Source of the DNA: an uncultured Fluviicola sp.
GTDB taxonomy: Bacteria; Bacteroidota; Bacteroidia; Flavobacteriales_D; Crocinitomicaceae
Assembly (NCBI RefSeq): GCF_902168135.1
Contig: NZ_CABHOL010000022.1
Span: 1-64,000 of the forward strand
Reading direction: 5' to 3'
DNA length: 64,000 nt
The notes under the pieces were generated by a model, which was given only the letters and a program-made list of their open reading frames with translations, did not search any database and was not told the origin of the DNA. Of the stretch, positions 31,137-40,535 are shown in pieces; position 1 is the stretch's first letter, and each line of letters begins with the position of its first letter. The translations under genes were made by a program, and so were the position numbers.

Positions 31137-33299
31137 TTATAAATTTTTCAATGTATAATCCAGCATCATCGTATACAAGTGGTTTCTTGTATTCCCACCG
31201 TAAATTCCGTGATTTTTATTCGGATAAATGAAAAGATCAAACTGCTTGTTGGCCTTCACCAGGGCAGTTATGAATTCCATGGTGTTTTGGTAATGGACGT
31301 TATCATCTGCAGAACCGTGAATCAGTAAGAACTTCCCTTTTAATTTATCGGCATGATTTACCGGGGAGTTGTCATCATATCCCGCTGCATTTTCCTGCGG
31401 AGTCCTCATGAAGCGTTCCGTGTATATATTGTCGTAATTTCTCCAGTTCGTAACAGGCGCTACTGCAATTCCCATCTTGAAGACATCCGCTCCTTTTGTC
31501 ATGGCAAGTGAAGTCATGAATCCCCCGTAGCTCCAGCCCATAATCCCGATCCTGTTCGGATCTACATAAGATTCTTTCTGAAGGTTCTTAGCAACGGCAA
31601 TCAGGTCTTCTGTTTCCAGTTTTCCAAGCTGCAGATAAGTCGACTTTTTGAACTTGGCTCCACGGAACTGTGTTCCACGCGTATCGACACAAAATACGAT
31701 GTATCCTTTGCGTGTTAATAATTCGTGGTAAAGGTAATTTGCTCCGTCATAATCGTTGGTAACCATATTACTTCCGGGCCCACAGTATACATTGAAATAA
31801 ACCGGGTATTTTTTATTCGGATCGAAGTTTGCGGGCTTCATAATCCAGGCGTTTAGTTTTCCGTCAGCACCATCTACCTGGATAAATTCCTTCTGACTTA
31901 GATTCATTCCGTTCAATTTGTTCTGAAGTTCCATATTTGCTTCAAGTACCTGGATTTCTTTTCCGGTGTGGTCACACAACGCGTAAGTAGGTACAGTATT
32001 TGCACTGGAACTTGTGCGGATGAAATAGTTGAATCCCGGAGCGTACTCAGCATCATGGTAACCGGTTGCTTTTGAAAGCATTTTCTTATCTGTTCCTTTC
32101 TGGTTAATGGAATACAGGGTTTTATTGATTGCCCCGTTTTCAGAAGAGGAATAGAAAACCGTTCCTTTCTTTTCATCGATCCCGTATAAGTCTATTACAT
32201 CCCAGTTTCCGGAAGTAACCTGGCTTAATTTTCCGTCGAAAGTCAAATGATAAATGTGGTTGTAACCGTCCTTTTCAGAAGTGCGGAGCATAGAATTGCC
32301 GTCTTTTAAAAGGATCACGTTATCGGCGTCCAGGTACGTGTCGGATTGTTCTTCATAGAAAACGTGGTCTGCCGGGTTTTCAGGGTTCGTAACCAGATGG
32401 TATTTCACCTGGCTCTGATGGCGATTTAAAGTAGAAACAAATACTTCATTCTTAATAGGTGACCACTGGAAACGCGGCAAATATTCATACGTTCCTAAAT
32501 TGACATTTTTTATCGCAGCGGTTTCTGCGTTAGCAATATGGAAAGTTACTTTTGAATTGTCTTCACCTGCTTTCGGGTATTTGAAAGTATATTCATCCGG
32601 GTATAGTTTTCCGTACATCGCCATTTGAAATTGTTTCACGTTTGTTTCATCAAAACGCATAAAAGCGAGGTATTTTGAATCCGGAGACCATTCGAAGCCT
32701 TGTGTAATGGCAAATTCTTCTTCGTAAACCCAGTCTGTTGTACCGTTGATAATACTGTTTTGTTTTCCGTCGGAAGTTATCTGTTTGTTCGTCTTATTAA
32801 CAAGGTCATAAACAAACAGGTTGTTTCCTGCTACATAACCGAGTTTTGTTTCGTCCGGAGAGAAAGTTCCTAAAGTTTGAGGAGTTTCTGTATTGCTTAC
32901 CTTATGAGTTTCTTTTGTTTGAATGTTGTAGACATAGTAAGTGGTAGCATAACTGTGTCGGTAGATAGAAGCTGTATTCGACTGAAACAATAACCATTTT
33001 CCGCTTTTACTTAACTTAACATCATCGAATTCCAATGCTTTCCCGTCGAATTGGATTCCGGAAAGGTTAACGAGAACCGTTCCGGCACCTTTGTAATCCT
33101 TGAACTGGTATTTTTTTAATAAAAGCTGACCGTTTTCTTCAACGATTTTGGTGAATGACTGTCCATCGCTTAAAGCAGTGAAACCTTCCACGCGGTTCGG
33201 ATAGAACTCACCCGATTTCCAAATACTTTCTACCGATAGGTTTTGAGCATAGCCGAATGAGAGGATGCAGATAAAGGAAAAGAATAATTTAAGTTTCAT
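31137..33299 (-). CDS. S9 family dipeptidyl peptidase IV
   Basis: 720-aa secreted serine peptidase that removes X-Pro (or X-Ala) dipeptides. A signal peptide (MKLKLFFSFICILSFGYAQ) leads into an eight-bladed beta-propeller (about 30-480), which includes the double-Glu motif WVYEEEFA that binds the substrate N-terminus. The alpha/beta-hydrolase domain has nucleophile Ser590 in GWSYGGF, Asp665 in GSADDNVH and His697 in NKNHGIYGG. It is likely periplasmic and feeds peptide catabolism. It has its own promoter, and a small hydrophobic ORF follows three bases after its stop. Confidence 0.94.
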   Translation of the reverse strand: MKLKLFFSFICILSFGYAQNLSVESIWKSGEFYPNRVEGFTALSDGQSFTKIVEENGQLLLKKYQFKDYKGAGTVLVNLSGIQFDGKALEFDDVKLSKSGKWLLFQSNTASIYRHSYATTYYVYNIQTKETHKVSNTETPQTLGTFSPDETKLGYVAGNNLFVYDLVNKTNKQITSDGKQNSIINGTTDWVYEEEFAITQGFEWSPDSKYLAFMRFDETNVKQFQMAMYGKLYPDEYTFKYPKAGEDNSKVTFHIANAETAAIKNVNLGTYEYLPRFQWSPIKNEVFVSTLNRHQSQVKYHLVTNPENPADHVFYEEQSDTYLDADNVILLKDGNSMLRTSEKDGYNHIYHLTFDGKLSQVTSGNWDVIDLYGIDEKKGTVFYSSSENGAINKTLYSINQKGTDKKMLSKATGYHDAEYAPGFNYFIRTSSSANTVPTYALCDHTGKEIQVLEANMELQNKLNGMNLSQKEFIQVDGADGKLNAWIMKPANFDPNKKYPVYFNVYCGPGSNMVTNDYDGANYLYHELLTRKGYIVFCVDTRGTQFRGAKFKKSTYLQLGKLETEDLIAVAKNLQKESYVDPNRIGIMGWSYGGFMTSLAMTKGADVFKMGIAVAPVTNWRNYDNIYTERFMRTPQENAAGYDDNSPVNHADKLKGKFLLIHGSADDNVHYQNTMEFITALVKANKQFDLFIYPNKNHGIYGGNTRNHLYTMMLDYTLKNL

Positions 33300-33315
33300 A
33301 CAAATTGTGTTTTGG

Positions 33316-33323
33316 CAAAAATA
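33316..33323 (-). promoter_or_regulatory. -7 element for the dipeptidyl peptidase gene
   Basis: TATTTTTG on the minus strand, 16 bases before the ATG at 33299. Confidence 0.6.
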
Positions 33324-33474
33324 ACCAAAAACTGTTCCTAAGGGAGTGAATTATTGATGAGTGGTGTAAAATAGTTAACAGCTTGTTTAATATGGGTTTG
33401 ATTGATGGTTGACTAAGTGTATAACCTTAGTTGATTGTTAACAATTATGTAATGTAAGAATGAATTATTTGCCT

Positions 33475-33482
33475 TAACTTTG
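33475..33482 (+). promoter_or_regulatory. -7 element of the nucleic-acid scavenging operon
   Basis: TAACTTTG fits TAnnTTTG. Transcription would start near 33488, inside the perfect palindrome CGGAAATTTCCG (33486-33497). The leader to the ATG at 33703 would be about 215 nt. Confidence 0.6.
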
Positions 33483-33485
33483 CGT

Positions 33486-33702
33486 CGGAAATTTCCGGGT
33501 GTTCTCCTTGATGCTGTGATTTAATGCAGACTGAAACCATCTGGAAATACAATATTTGGTATAATGAAATAGAAATGAAACGCTTCCATAATAGCAAAGA
33601 CTTCTCCCGAAGTACTTGGTGTTATTTTCCGGCTGACAGGCCGGGTGGATTTGTTATACCTGGATACCGTACTTTATCTATAATTCAAATAATCAGTAAG
33701 TT
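33486..33702 (+). promoter_or_regulatory. Long structured 5' leader of the scavenging operon
   Basis: About 215 nt without a convincing gene. It begins with the palindrome CGGAAATTTCCG and later holds the hairpin ACTTC-TCCC-GAAGT (33600-33613) and a CCGG...CCGG stem (33629-33644). A 60-codon ORF (33524-33706) runs through it and stops on ATGA at the first gene. I could not match it to TPP, cobalamin, SAM or purine riboswitches. The part 33324-33474 shows no feature. Confidence 0.4.
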
Positions 33703-34749
33703 ATGAAAAAAGCATTACTATTTTTAGGGATGTTATCTTCTGTTGCGTATGCACAGGATTGCTCGAAAATCTTCATTTCAGAGTACGTTGAAGGTTGGTC
33801 AAATAATAAAGCATTGGAGATTTACAATCCAACGAACCAAAGTGTTGACTTAAGCCAGTATTTTGTGGCGCGTTATTCTAACGGATCTTCATCAGCTACA
33901 AATGCAAACGCAGTTCAGTTGAGCGGCAATATTGCGCCATATGGTGTTTTTGTTGCGGTATTGGATAAAAGAGATCCTAACGGAACAGGTCAGGAAGCAC
34001 CAATCTGGGATTCTTTGGAAGTGCGCGGAGATGGTTTCTTTAGCCCGGTATACAATACCAGTAATGCATTTTATTGGAATGGGAACGATGCTGTTTTGTT
34101 AGCGAAAGGAACATTGACAGGACCTTCTACCAATTCGATTACAACAGCAACTGGCTTCCAGATTGTTGATGTATTTGGAAAAATCGGTGAGAACCCTGCG
34201 AATGAAACAGGATCTTCTGCAAATAATGACGGAGCCTGGTCTTCAGGATTTCCTTACAATACAGGAGTTGGTGTTCAATTGACAAGTGATCATTCTTTGA
34301 TTCGTAAATCAACAGTTCTAAAAGGAGTAACAACGAACCCTACATTCTTCAACCCACTAGGTGAATGGGATTCTATTCCTGCAGTAACTTATGTATACGA
34401 TGAGAACGGGAACCCTATCTCAGGTGCAAATGGACCTATTTTGTTTGGTAACTGGTTCTCTTTGGGATCACATGATTGCGGTTGTAATCCGTTATCTGTT
34501 GGTGATCAAACGATCGAGGATGTATTGGTTTACCCGAATCCAACTAACGAAGGGGTGACTTTCATTAAGAATGCACAAGGAGTGAAAGAGGTAACAGTTG
34601 TAAACACATTGGGGCAGCACGTTAATCGTTTCTCAAACAATGCTTCTGCAGTTATGTCCGTAAATTTAGGATCTGATAAAGGAGTTTATTTACTTCGTAT
34701 CGTTCACGAGAACGGTTCAGTTTCAACGAAGAGGGTAATTTTTAAATAA
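33703..34749 (+). CDS. Lamin-tail-domain protein with T9SS sorting domain
   Basis: 348-aa secreted protein, first gene of the scavenging operon. It has a signal peptide (MKKALLFLGMLSSVAYAQ), then a lamin-tail (LTD) beta-sandwich at about residues 20-145. The core is IFISEYVEGWSNNKALEIYNPT with AVQLSGNIAPYGVFVAVL. The rest resembles other secreted LTD proteins found with extracellular nucleases. The C-terminus (DVLVYPNPTNEGVTF...STKRVIFK) is a type A sorting domain. LTD domains occur next to or fused with nucleases and may bind nucleic acid, which suits its position in front of a TonB receptor and an endonuclease. No catalytic residues are seen. Confidence 0.85.
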   Translation: MKKALLFLGMLSSVAYAQDCSKIFISEYVEGWSNNKALEIYNPTNQSVDLSQYFVARYSNGSSSATNANAVQLSGNIAPYGVFVAVLDKRDPNGTGQEAPIWDSLEVRGDGFFSPVYNTSNAFYWNGNDAVLLAKGTLTGPSTNSITTATGFQIVDVFGKIGENPANETGSSANNDGAWSSGFPYNTGVGVQLTSDHSLIRKSTVLKGVTTNPTFFNPLGEWDSIPAVTYVYDENGNPISGANGPILFGNWFSLGSHDCGCNPLSVGDQTIEDVLVYPNPTNEGVTFIKNAQGVKEVTVVNTLGQHVNRFSNNASAVMSVNLGSDKGVYLLRIVHENGSVSTKRVIFK

Positions 34750-34761
34750 TTATTTTATAAC

Positions 34762-34785
34762 AAGGTCGGATTTTTATCCGACCTT
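34762..34785 (+). terminator. Attenuator-like hairpin inside the operon
   Basis: AAGGTCGGA - TTTTTA - TCCGACCTT is a perfect 9-bp hairpin followed by ATTTATTTG, between the first two genes. The weak T tract suggests partial termination or a processing site, which would lower expression of the downstream genes relative to the LTD protein. Confidence 0.55.
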
Positions 34786-34800
34786 ATTTATTTGAAAAAT

Positions 34801-37518
34801 ATGTTGCGATTTATTACAACATTGGTCATACTATTCCCGATAGTTTGCTTTGCTCAAACATCGGTGGTAAGAGGAACCGTAAAAGATAAAGTATCAGAAG
34901 AGTATATTCCCGGAGCTTATGTCAGCCTGGGGACTTTCAAAGCTATTTCTGACGATAACGGAAATTATGAATTCAAAAACGTGCCTTACGGATCTTATAA
35001 ATTGACCGTTGGAGCATTTGATTTTGATACCCTTCAGTTAACAGTCGTTATTAAATCGGAGGAAACAGTCATTAATCCTGAATTGGGCGGAAGCACGGAA
35101 ATTGAAGAAATTCGTGTCATTGCAAATATTTCAATGGACCGTAAAACACCGATTGCTATTACCAAAATATCTGCCGAACAAATAGCCGAAGAATTGGGTT
35201 CCCGTGACCTTCCTATGCTTTTAAATGCTACACCCGGAGTCTATGCGACTCAAACAGGTGGTGGTGACGGTGATTCAAGGATTACTGTTCGTGGATTTGA
35301 TCAGCGAAATGTCGGTGTTTTGATTGACGGTGTTCCGGTGAATGATATGGAGAACGGAGCTGTATACTGGTCAAATTGGTTCGGATTGGATGCCATTACC
35401 AACCAGGTACAAATCCAGCGTGGATTGGGAGCTACTAAGCTTTCAATGCCTTCAGTGGGTGGATCCATGAATATTGTAACGAACGGAATGCACAATCGCA
35501 AAGGTTTCTCATTCAAACAAGAATACGGAACCGGAAACTTTTTGCGTACGTCACTTTCTTACAACTCCGGAAGAACCAAAAAAGGATGGGGATTCAACTT
35601 CTCAGGATCTTACAAACAAGGAGATGGCTGGGTGGAAGGAACCAATACGCAGGGTGCTTTCTATTACGGGAAAATTCAAAAGTTAATCAAGAAACATTTG
35701 GTAAGTTTATCAGCTTTCGGTGCTCCGCAAAAACACGGACAGCGTTCATTCTACCAACCGATCCAGTATTGGGATTCACAAACAGCAGCCGATTTAGGTG
35801 TTCCGATCAACCAAAACGCAATTATCGACAGAGGTATTCGTTTTAATCAACATTGGGGGTATATTACAAATGCTGATGGGGAGAAAGAACGTAAAAATGA
35901 GCGTTTAAATTACTACCATAAACCGCAAATCACTTTAAAGGATTTTTGGCAGGTGAATAAAAAATTGTCTATCTCCAATATCGGCTATATGTCTATCGGT
36001 AGAGGCGGAGGAACACGTTTGGCAAACTCTGCCGGAACACTTTACACCCAGGACGGACATGTAGATTGGGATGCAATTGTTCAGGCTAACCGGGTAGATC
36101 AATTATTTGGCGGACCAAATGTGGACCTTGCTTATTCACCTACGGAGTTAAAGTCTACTCAAGTTCAGATCGCATCGGTAAATAATCATTTCTGGTTAGG
36201 CTACTTGGGTCAGTTCCAGTACGAATTGAATACAAAATGGTCCGTTTCCGGAGGAATTGATTACCGCTATTACAAAGGAAGCCATTACCAGGAAATTACG
36301 GATCTTTTAGGTGGGGATTATTATGTAAATACAAGTAATTTCAATGATCCGAACCCGATGAAGCGCAAAGGAGATAAAATTGCACTGAACACTTACAACA
36401 ATGATCGTGATGGATTGGTACAGTGGGGTGGAGTTTTTGGTTCCGTGGAATACAGCGGGAACAGATGGACAGCCTTTTTAAATCTTTCCGGAGTAGTGAA
36501 TGCTTACAAAGGAGTTGATTATTTCCAGCGTAAAGTATTGGATTTGGGAGATACGGTTCTTAGAATCGGTGCGAACGATACGATTAATTACAATGGAAAT
36601 ACTTATACGGCATCTTCTCCGGGTCTGGAAGACTATGCTACTGATTGGAAAACAATTCCCGGAGGAACAATCAAAGGTGGTGTGAGCTATATTCTGAATG
36701 AAAATTCAAAACTGTTTGCCAATTTGGGTTATTTGTCCCGTACACCGCAGTTCAGCAATGTTATTGATAATAACACAAATACTTTCTTCCGTGAGATCAA
36801 GAATGAAATCATCCAGGCGGTTGAATTGGGTTATAGTTTCTCTAATAAGTATTTCGGAGTAAATGTAAACGGGTACTTTACCAATTGGAAAAATAAACCG
36901 TTCCCTTATGGTATTGCTATCCCTGATCCGAATGACCCAACTGCAAGTATTTATTTGAACATTAACGGAATGGATGCTATTCATTACGGGGGTGAGTTGG
37001 ATGTTGCTTACAACATCTTCAAAAACCTAACTGCCGAGGCAATGATATCTCTGGGTGATTGGACATGGAACTCTTCTGAGACTTTTTATGTGCCGGAATT
37101 GGATTATTCCTTTACATTTGATGCAAAAGGAGTACATGTAGGTGATGCAGCCCAGACAATGATGAATTTCAGTTTGAGATATGAACCGATCAAAAAATTG
37201 TACTTCAAGATTCAATACCAATGGTTTGACCGCTATTACGCAGCATTTAATCCGTTCTTTTTGCAGGGAGCAGATGCTAGAAGAGAAGCATGGAAATTAC
37301 CTTCTTATGGTTTAATGAATGGATTTGCAGGATATTCTGTGAATATCAAAAAAGTGAATGTTTTCTTCAATGCAATGGTCTCGAATATTTTGAACTCGAA
37401 ATTCATGGCGGATGCAACAGATAGTTATTATGCTCCAAACAATTCAGATGCTCAGTCCGCTTCAGTCGTATTTGGACAGGGGTTGAGATTTAACCTGACT
37501 TTGGGAGTTAATTTTTAA
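34801..37518 (+). CDS. TonB-dependent outer-membrane receptor
   Basis: 905-aa receptor for energised uptake across the outer membrane. After a signal peptide ending in CFAQ come a carboxypeptidase-regulatory-like domain (VVRGTVKDKVSEEYIPGAYVSL, about residues 20-100), a plug domain (ISAEQIAEELGSRDLPMLLNATPGVY... DSRITVRGFDQRNVGVLIDGVPV), and a 22-strand barrel ending in LRFNLTLGVNF with a terminal Phe. The track starts at a TTG (34792); ATG 34801 is three codons later and is taken here, though the longer form has a slightly better signal peptide. No SusD-like partner is present, so this is not a polysaccharide locus. The gene order suggests it imports products of nuclease or nucleotidase action, or a phosphate ester, but the ligand is not proven. 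Confidence 0.92.
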   Translation: MLRFITTLVILFPIVCFAQTSVVRGTVKDKVSEEYIPGAYVSLGTFKAISDDNGNYEFKNVPYGSYKLTVGAFDFDTLQLTVVIKSEETVINPELGGSTEIEEIRVIANISMDRKTPIAITKISAEQIAEELGSRDLPMLLNATPGVYATQTGGGDGDSRITVRGFDQRNVGVLIDGVPVNDMENGAVYWSNWFGLDAITNQVQIQRGLGATKLSMPSVGGSMNIVTNGMHNRKGFSFKQEYGTGNFLRTSLSYNSGRTKKGWGFNFSGSYKQGDGWVEGTNTQGAFYYGKIQKLIKKHLVSLSAFGAPQKHGQRSFYQPIQYWDSQTAADLGVPINQNAIIDRGIRFNQHWGYITNADGEKERKNERLNYYHKPQITLKDFWQVNKKLSISNIGYMSIGRGGGTRLANSAGTLYTQDGHVDWDAIVQANRVDQLFGGPNVDLAYSPTELKSTQVQIASVNNHFWLGYLGQFQYELNTKWSVSGGIDYRYYKGSHYQEITDLLGGDYYVNTSNFNDPNPMKRKGDKIALNTYNNDRDGLVQWGGVFGSVEYSGNRWTAFLNLSGVVNAYKGVDYFQRKVLDLGDTVLRIGANDTINYNGNTYTASSPGLEDYATDWKTIPGGTIKGGVSYILNENSKLFANLGYLSRTPQFSNVIDNNTNTFFREIKNEIIQAVELGYSFSNKYFGVNVNGYFTNWKNKPFPYGIAIPDPNDPTASIYLNINGMDAIHYGGELDVAYNIFKNLTAEAMISLGDWTWNSSETFYVPELDYSFTFDAKGVHVGDAAQTMMNFSLRYEPIKKLYFKIQYQWFDRYYAAFNPFFLQGADARREAWKLPSYGLMNGFAGYSVNIKKVNVFFNAMVSNILNSKFMADATDSYYAPNNSDAQSASVVFGQGLRFNLTLGVNF

Positions 37519-37536
37519 TACGGAAAAACAACAGCA

Positions 37537-39822
37537 ATGAATAAATTTTGGATGTTAGCTTGTGTATGTTTGGCTTCACTTTCTGTGAATGCTCAGGCGA
37601 CGATTGCAGATGCACGTAATTTTGCAATCGGACAAACAGTTACAATTAAAGGAGTTGTAACAAACGGTAGTGAGTTGGGACCGATTCGCTACGTGCAGGA
37701 TGGTACGGCAGCACTTCCTGCTTATGGTACAACTTTAAACAGCGTTCTTCGCGGAGATTCCATCACCGTAACCGGAACATTGTATGATTACAGCGGGTTA
37801 TTGGAAATTTCTCCTACGACCAGCTTTACGAATCACGGAGCGGTAACATTGCCGAACCCATTGCCGGTTCCGCTTTCAGCAATCAACGAAATGATCGAAT
37901 CCCAATTGGTTCGTGTGGATAACGTAACATTTACAACTACAGGGTCTTTTGCATCCGGTAACAGTACGGTACAGATTTCGGACGGAACAACAACTATGGA
38001 TGTTCGTATCAACGGAACTACTAATATTGATGGTACTGCTATTCCTACAGGACCTGTTTCAATCATCGCTTTGGTTGGTCAGTTCAACGCAAACTACCAG
38101 TTGGTTCCAAGAGCATTGAATGATATTTTTGCTTACGTACCTCCTGCTAAAGAAATCAATGTGACAATCGGCGGAACAACTTACCTTACAGGAAGCCAGT
38201 TTGCTGTTGGTACAACAGCTTCAACTACTGTAACAATTGAGAATACAGGTGCGGGTAACTTAACGGTTTCCGGTGCATCCTTTTCAGGAGCTAATGCAGC
38301 AGATTATTCTACAACTTTCACTAACGCAGTCATTGCAGGCGGAACTTCAAGTACACTTACTGTGAACTTCACTGCCGGTGGAACAGGATCTCGTTTGGGA
38401 GCTTTAACTATTGCTTCGGATGATTCGGATGAAAGTGCTTATGTAATTAACTTATATGGTATCGGTACGGATAACCTGGCTACTGAGCCTGCAGCAAATC
38501 CAACCAACCTTACATTCCCTACAAATAAGCCGTATACATTCAGCGGCTCTTTTACACCGAGTGCAAATACTGAAAACTACCTGGTTGTTTATACAAAGAA
38601 TGGTACACCGGTTTCCGGAGCTCCGGTTGACGGAACAACATATAAAAGAGGAGATGTTGTTGGAAACGGACAAGTTGCTTACGTAGGACCTGCAGTGAAT
38701 TTCTCACCACGCCACGTGATCGCTAATGAAACTTATAACATTGCTGTTTTCTCATTCAACGGTCCTGCAACATTTGAAAACTACAAGACAACTGCTCCGC
38801 TTACAGGAACGATTACTTCCCAGGGAGAGCAAATTGGTAATTACTACAATACAATCGATCACTCAAGCCCAACATTCCTGACTTCTTTGACTTCTTTGAT
38901 CAATCCGCATACTGTTATTTCATATACGAACTACAAATCAACAGTGATGGCTCAGTTTGAAGTGAGAGATACAACACTTGGAAGATCCTATGTGGTTTGT
39001 TCATATACGGGTGAGCGCAAGGTTTTTGACGATCCGTTCGATTGGACCGCTGTTGGATATTCCCGTGAGCACACGTATTCTCATTCCTGGATGCCAACTT
39101 ACCCGGCAGACGGAAATCCTGCTAAGCCTGAATATTCTGATCAGCACAATTTGTATCCTGTAAACCAAAATCAGGCAAACTCTCCAAGAAGTAATTTACC
39201 GATGAATGAAATTACCGGAAGCGTAGTATTCAATTACATGAACGGAAGCGTTGGTTACAATGGTTCACAATTGGTTTACGAACCAAGAGACGAGCAAAAA
39301 GGAAACGCGGCCAGAGCGATGTTTTACATGGCAACTGCTTATAACGGAATTTCCGGAAACAACTGGCAATTGCCAACCAACCAGGATCAGCAAATTTTGA
39401 AAACATGGCACAATGCCGATTTGCCGGATAATTATGAAATTGCTCGTAACGAGTACATCTTCTCGCAGCAGGGGAACAGAAACCCTTATGTAGACAGCGT
39501 TCATTTCACTTGTTATGTAAACTTCTCCAATATGTCTTATATCGCTGCAGGATGTGGTGATTTGGGAATCAACGAGCAATTATTGCAACAAAACTTAGTG
39601 GTGTTCCCGGTACCTGCTCAAACAGAAATGTTCGTACAAGTAAACGGAACACAAATCACAGATTATAAAATTGTTTCAATCTCAGGTCAGTTAATCGAAA
39701 ATAAGTCTAACTTAACAGCTGATGTATTGAAATTGAATACAACTGAATACAAAGCAGGAACTTATTTGATTGAAGTAGAGACTCCGTTCGGAAAAGCTAC
39801 GAAATCATTCATTATTGAATAA
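37537..39822 (+). CDS. T9SS-secreted endonuclease I family nuclease
   Basis: 761-aa extracellular nuclease. A signal peptide (MNKFWMLACVCLASLSVNAQ) precedes an OB-fold domain (about 20-200; IADARNFAIGQTVTIKGVV), a choice-of-anchor-D-like beta domain (about 205-310), and an FN3-like segment. The EndA/NucM nuclease domain spans about 430-680. It shows REHTYSHSW (about 509), DQHNLYPVNQNQANSPRSNLP split around residue 535, and the family motifs EQKGNAARAMFYMAT and QQGNRNPYVD. The end (VVFPVPAQTEMFVQV...ATKSFIIE) is a type A sorting domain. Family enzymes cut DNA and RNA non-specifically and need a divalent metal. It lies 18 bp after the TonB receptor and one base before the next gene, so it is clearly co-transcribed. 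Confidence 0.92.
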   Translation: MNKFWMLACVCLASLSVNAQATIADARNFAIGQTVTIKGVVTNGSELGPIRYVQDGTAALPAYGTTLNSVLRGDSITVTGTLYDYSGLLEISPTTSFTNHGAVTLPNPLPVPLSAINEMIESQLVRVDNVTFTTTGSFASGNSTVQISDGTTTMDVRINGTTNIDGTAIPTGPVSIIALVGQFNANYQLVPRALNDIFAYVPPAKEINVTIGGTTYLTGSQFAVGTTASTTVTIENTGAGNLTVSGASFSGANAADYSTTFTNAVIAGGTSSTLTVNFTAGGTGSRLGALTIASDDSDESAYVINLYGIGTDNLATEPAANPTNLTFPTNKPYTFSGSFTPSANTENYLVVYTKNGTPVSGAPVDGTTYKRGDVVGNGQVAYVGPAVNFSPRHVIANETYNIAVFSFNGPATFENYKTTAPLTGTITSQGEQIGNYYNTIDHSSPTFLTSLTSLINPHTVISYTNYKSTVMAQFEVRDTTLGRSYVVCSYTGERKVFDDPFDWTAVGYSREHTYSHSWMPTYPADGNPAKPEYSDQHNLYPVNQNQANSPRSNLPMNEITGSVVFNYMNGSVGYNGSQLVYEPRDEQKGNAARAMFYMATAYNGISGNNWQLPTNQDQQILKTWHNADLPDNYEIARNEYIFSQQGNRNPYVDSVHFTCYVNFSNMSYIAAGCGDLGINEQLLQQNLVVFPVPAQTEMFVQVNGTQITDYKIVSISGQLIENKSNLTADVLKLNTTEYKAGTYLIEVETPFGKATKSFIIE

Positions 39823-39823
39823 T

Positions 39824-40534
39824 ATGAAGAAACAAGTTTTTCTTTTTTTTCTAATAATAGGAGCAGGTCTTACGGCCTGCTCTTATCATTTACAGGTAAC
39901 AGGATCAAAACAGAATGTAGACGATTCAGGTAAGTCATCTGTCGAAATGGATTCTTTAATTGCGCCCTACAGAAGGGAAATGATGAAAGAATTCGGTCAG
40001 GTGATCGGTGAAGCTGAAACAGACCTGGTTACCGGGAGGCCGAATTCTACGCTGGGTTTTTGGTTGTGTGACAAATTGATCCAGCACGCAAAAGACAGTT
40101 CGTTTTTTCGAAATGAACCTGTCGTGGCATTTATCAATATCGGAGGTTTGAGAGCTGATCTTCCGAAAGGAAAAATCACAGTAGGAGATATTTACAAAGT
40201 TATGCCTTTTGATAACCGCATGGTGTTTTTAAAGCTTTCATTGGATAAGATCCCCGAAATGGAAGCTTATTTGAAGGAAAAAGGCGGGGAACCGATCGGC
40301 GGATTCAAACTGGAGAAAGGGAAATTGGTGTTTCCGGATAACCTGGCGAAAGAGAAAAATTATTTCTGGGTCGTTACTTCAGATTTTTTGGCGAACGGCG
40401 GCGATAATATGTTCTTCTTTAACAAACCTTTGCAGCGGTTTGATACGAACACCCTCTTCAGGGACTTCATTATCGAAGCTGTTAAAAAAGAGCAAAAAAT
40501 TGTATTTTATCCCGAAGAAAGAATAAATTGGTAA
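39824..40534 (+). CDS. 5'-nucleotidase C-terminal-domain lipoprotein
   Basis: 236-aa lipoprotein equal to the C-terminal substrate-binding domain of UshA-type 5'-nucleotidases. The signal peptide ends in the lipobox LTAC. Domain landmarks are NSTLGFWLCDKLI, VAFINIGGLRADLPKG and ITVGDIYKVMPFDN, with NYFWVVTSDFLANGGDNMFFF near the end. The metallophosphatase half is missing and is encoded by the next gene, one base away. The track starts at a TTG (39815) overlapping the nuclease stop; ATG 39824 is the better start. It likely binds the nucleoside or base part of nucleotides at a membrane surface. Confidence 0.88.
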   Translation: MKKQVFLFFLIIGAGLTACSYHLQVTGSKQNVDDSGKSSVEMDSLIAPYRREMMKEFGQVIGEAETDLVTGRPNSTLGFWLCDKLIQHAKDSSFFRNEPVVAFINIGGLRADLPKGKITVGDIYKVMPFDNRMVFLKLSLDKIPEMEAYLKEKGGEPIGGFKLEKGKLVFPDNLAKEKNYFWVVTSDFLANGGDNMFFFNKPLQRFDTNTLFRDFIIEAVKKEQKIVFYPEERINW

Positions 40535-40535
40535 G

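Noticed and set aside
33486-33702. Leader as a known riboswitch
   Set aside because: I looked for TPP, cobalamin, SAM and purine-type conserved cores and saw none, so it is listed only as an unexplained leader.
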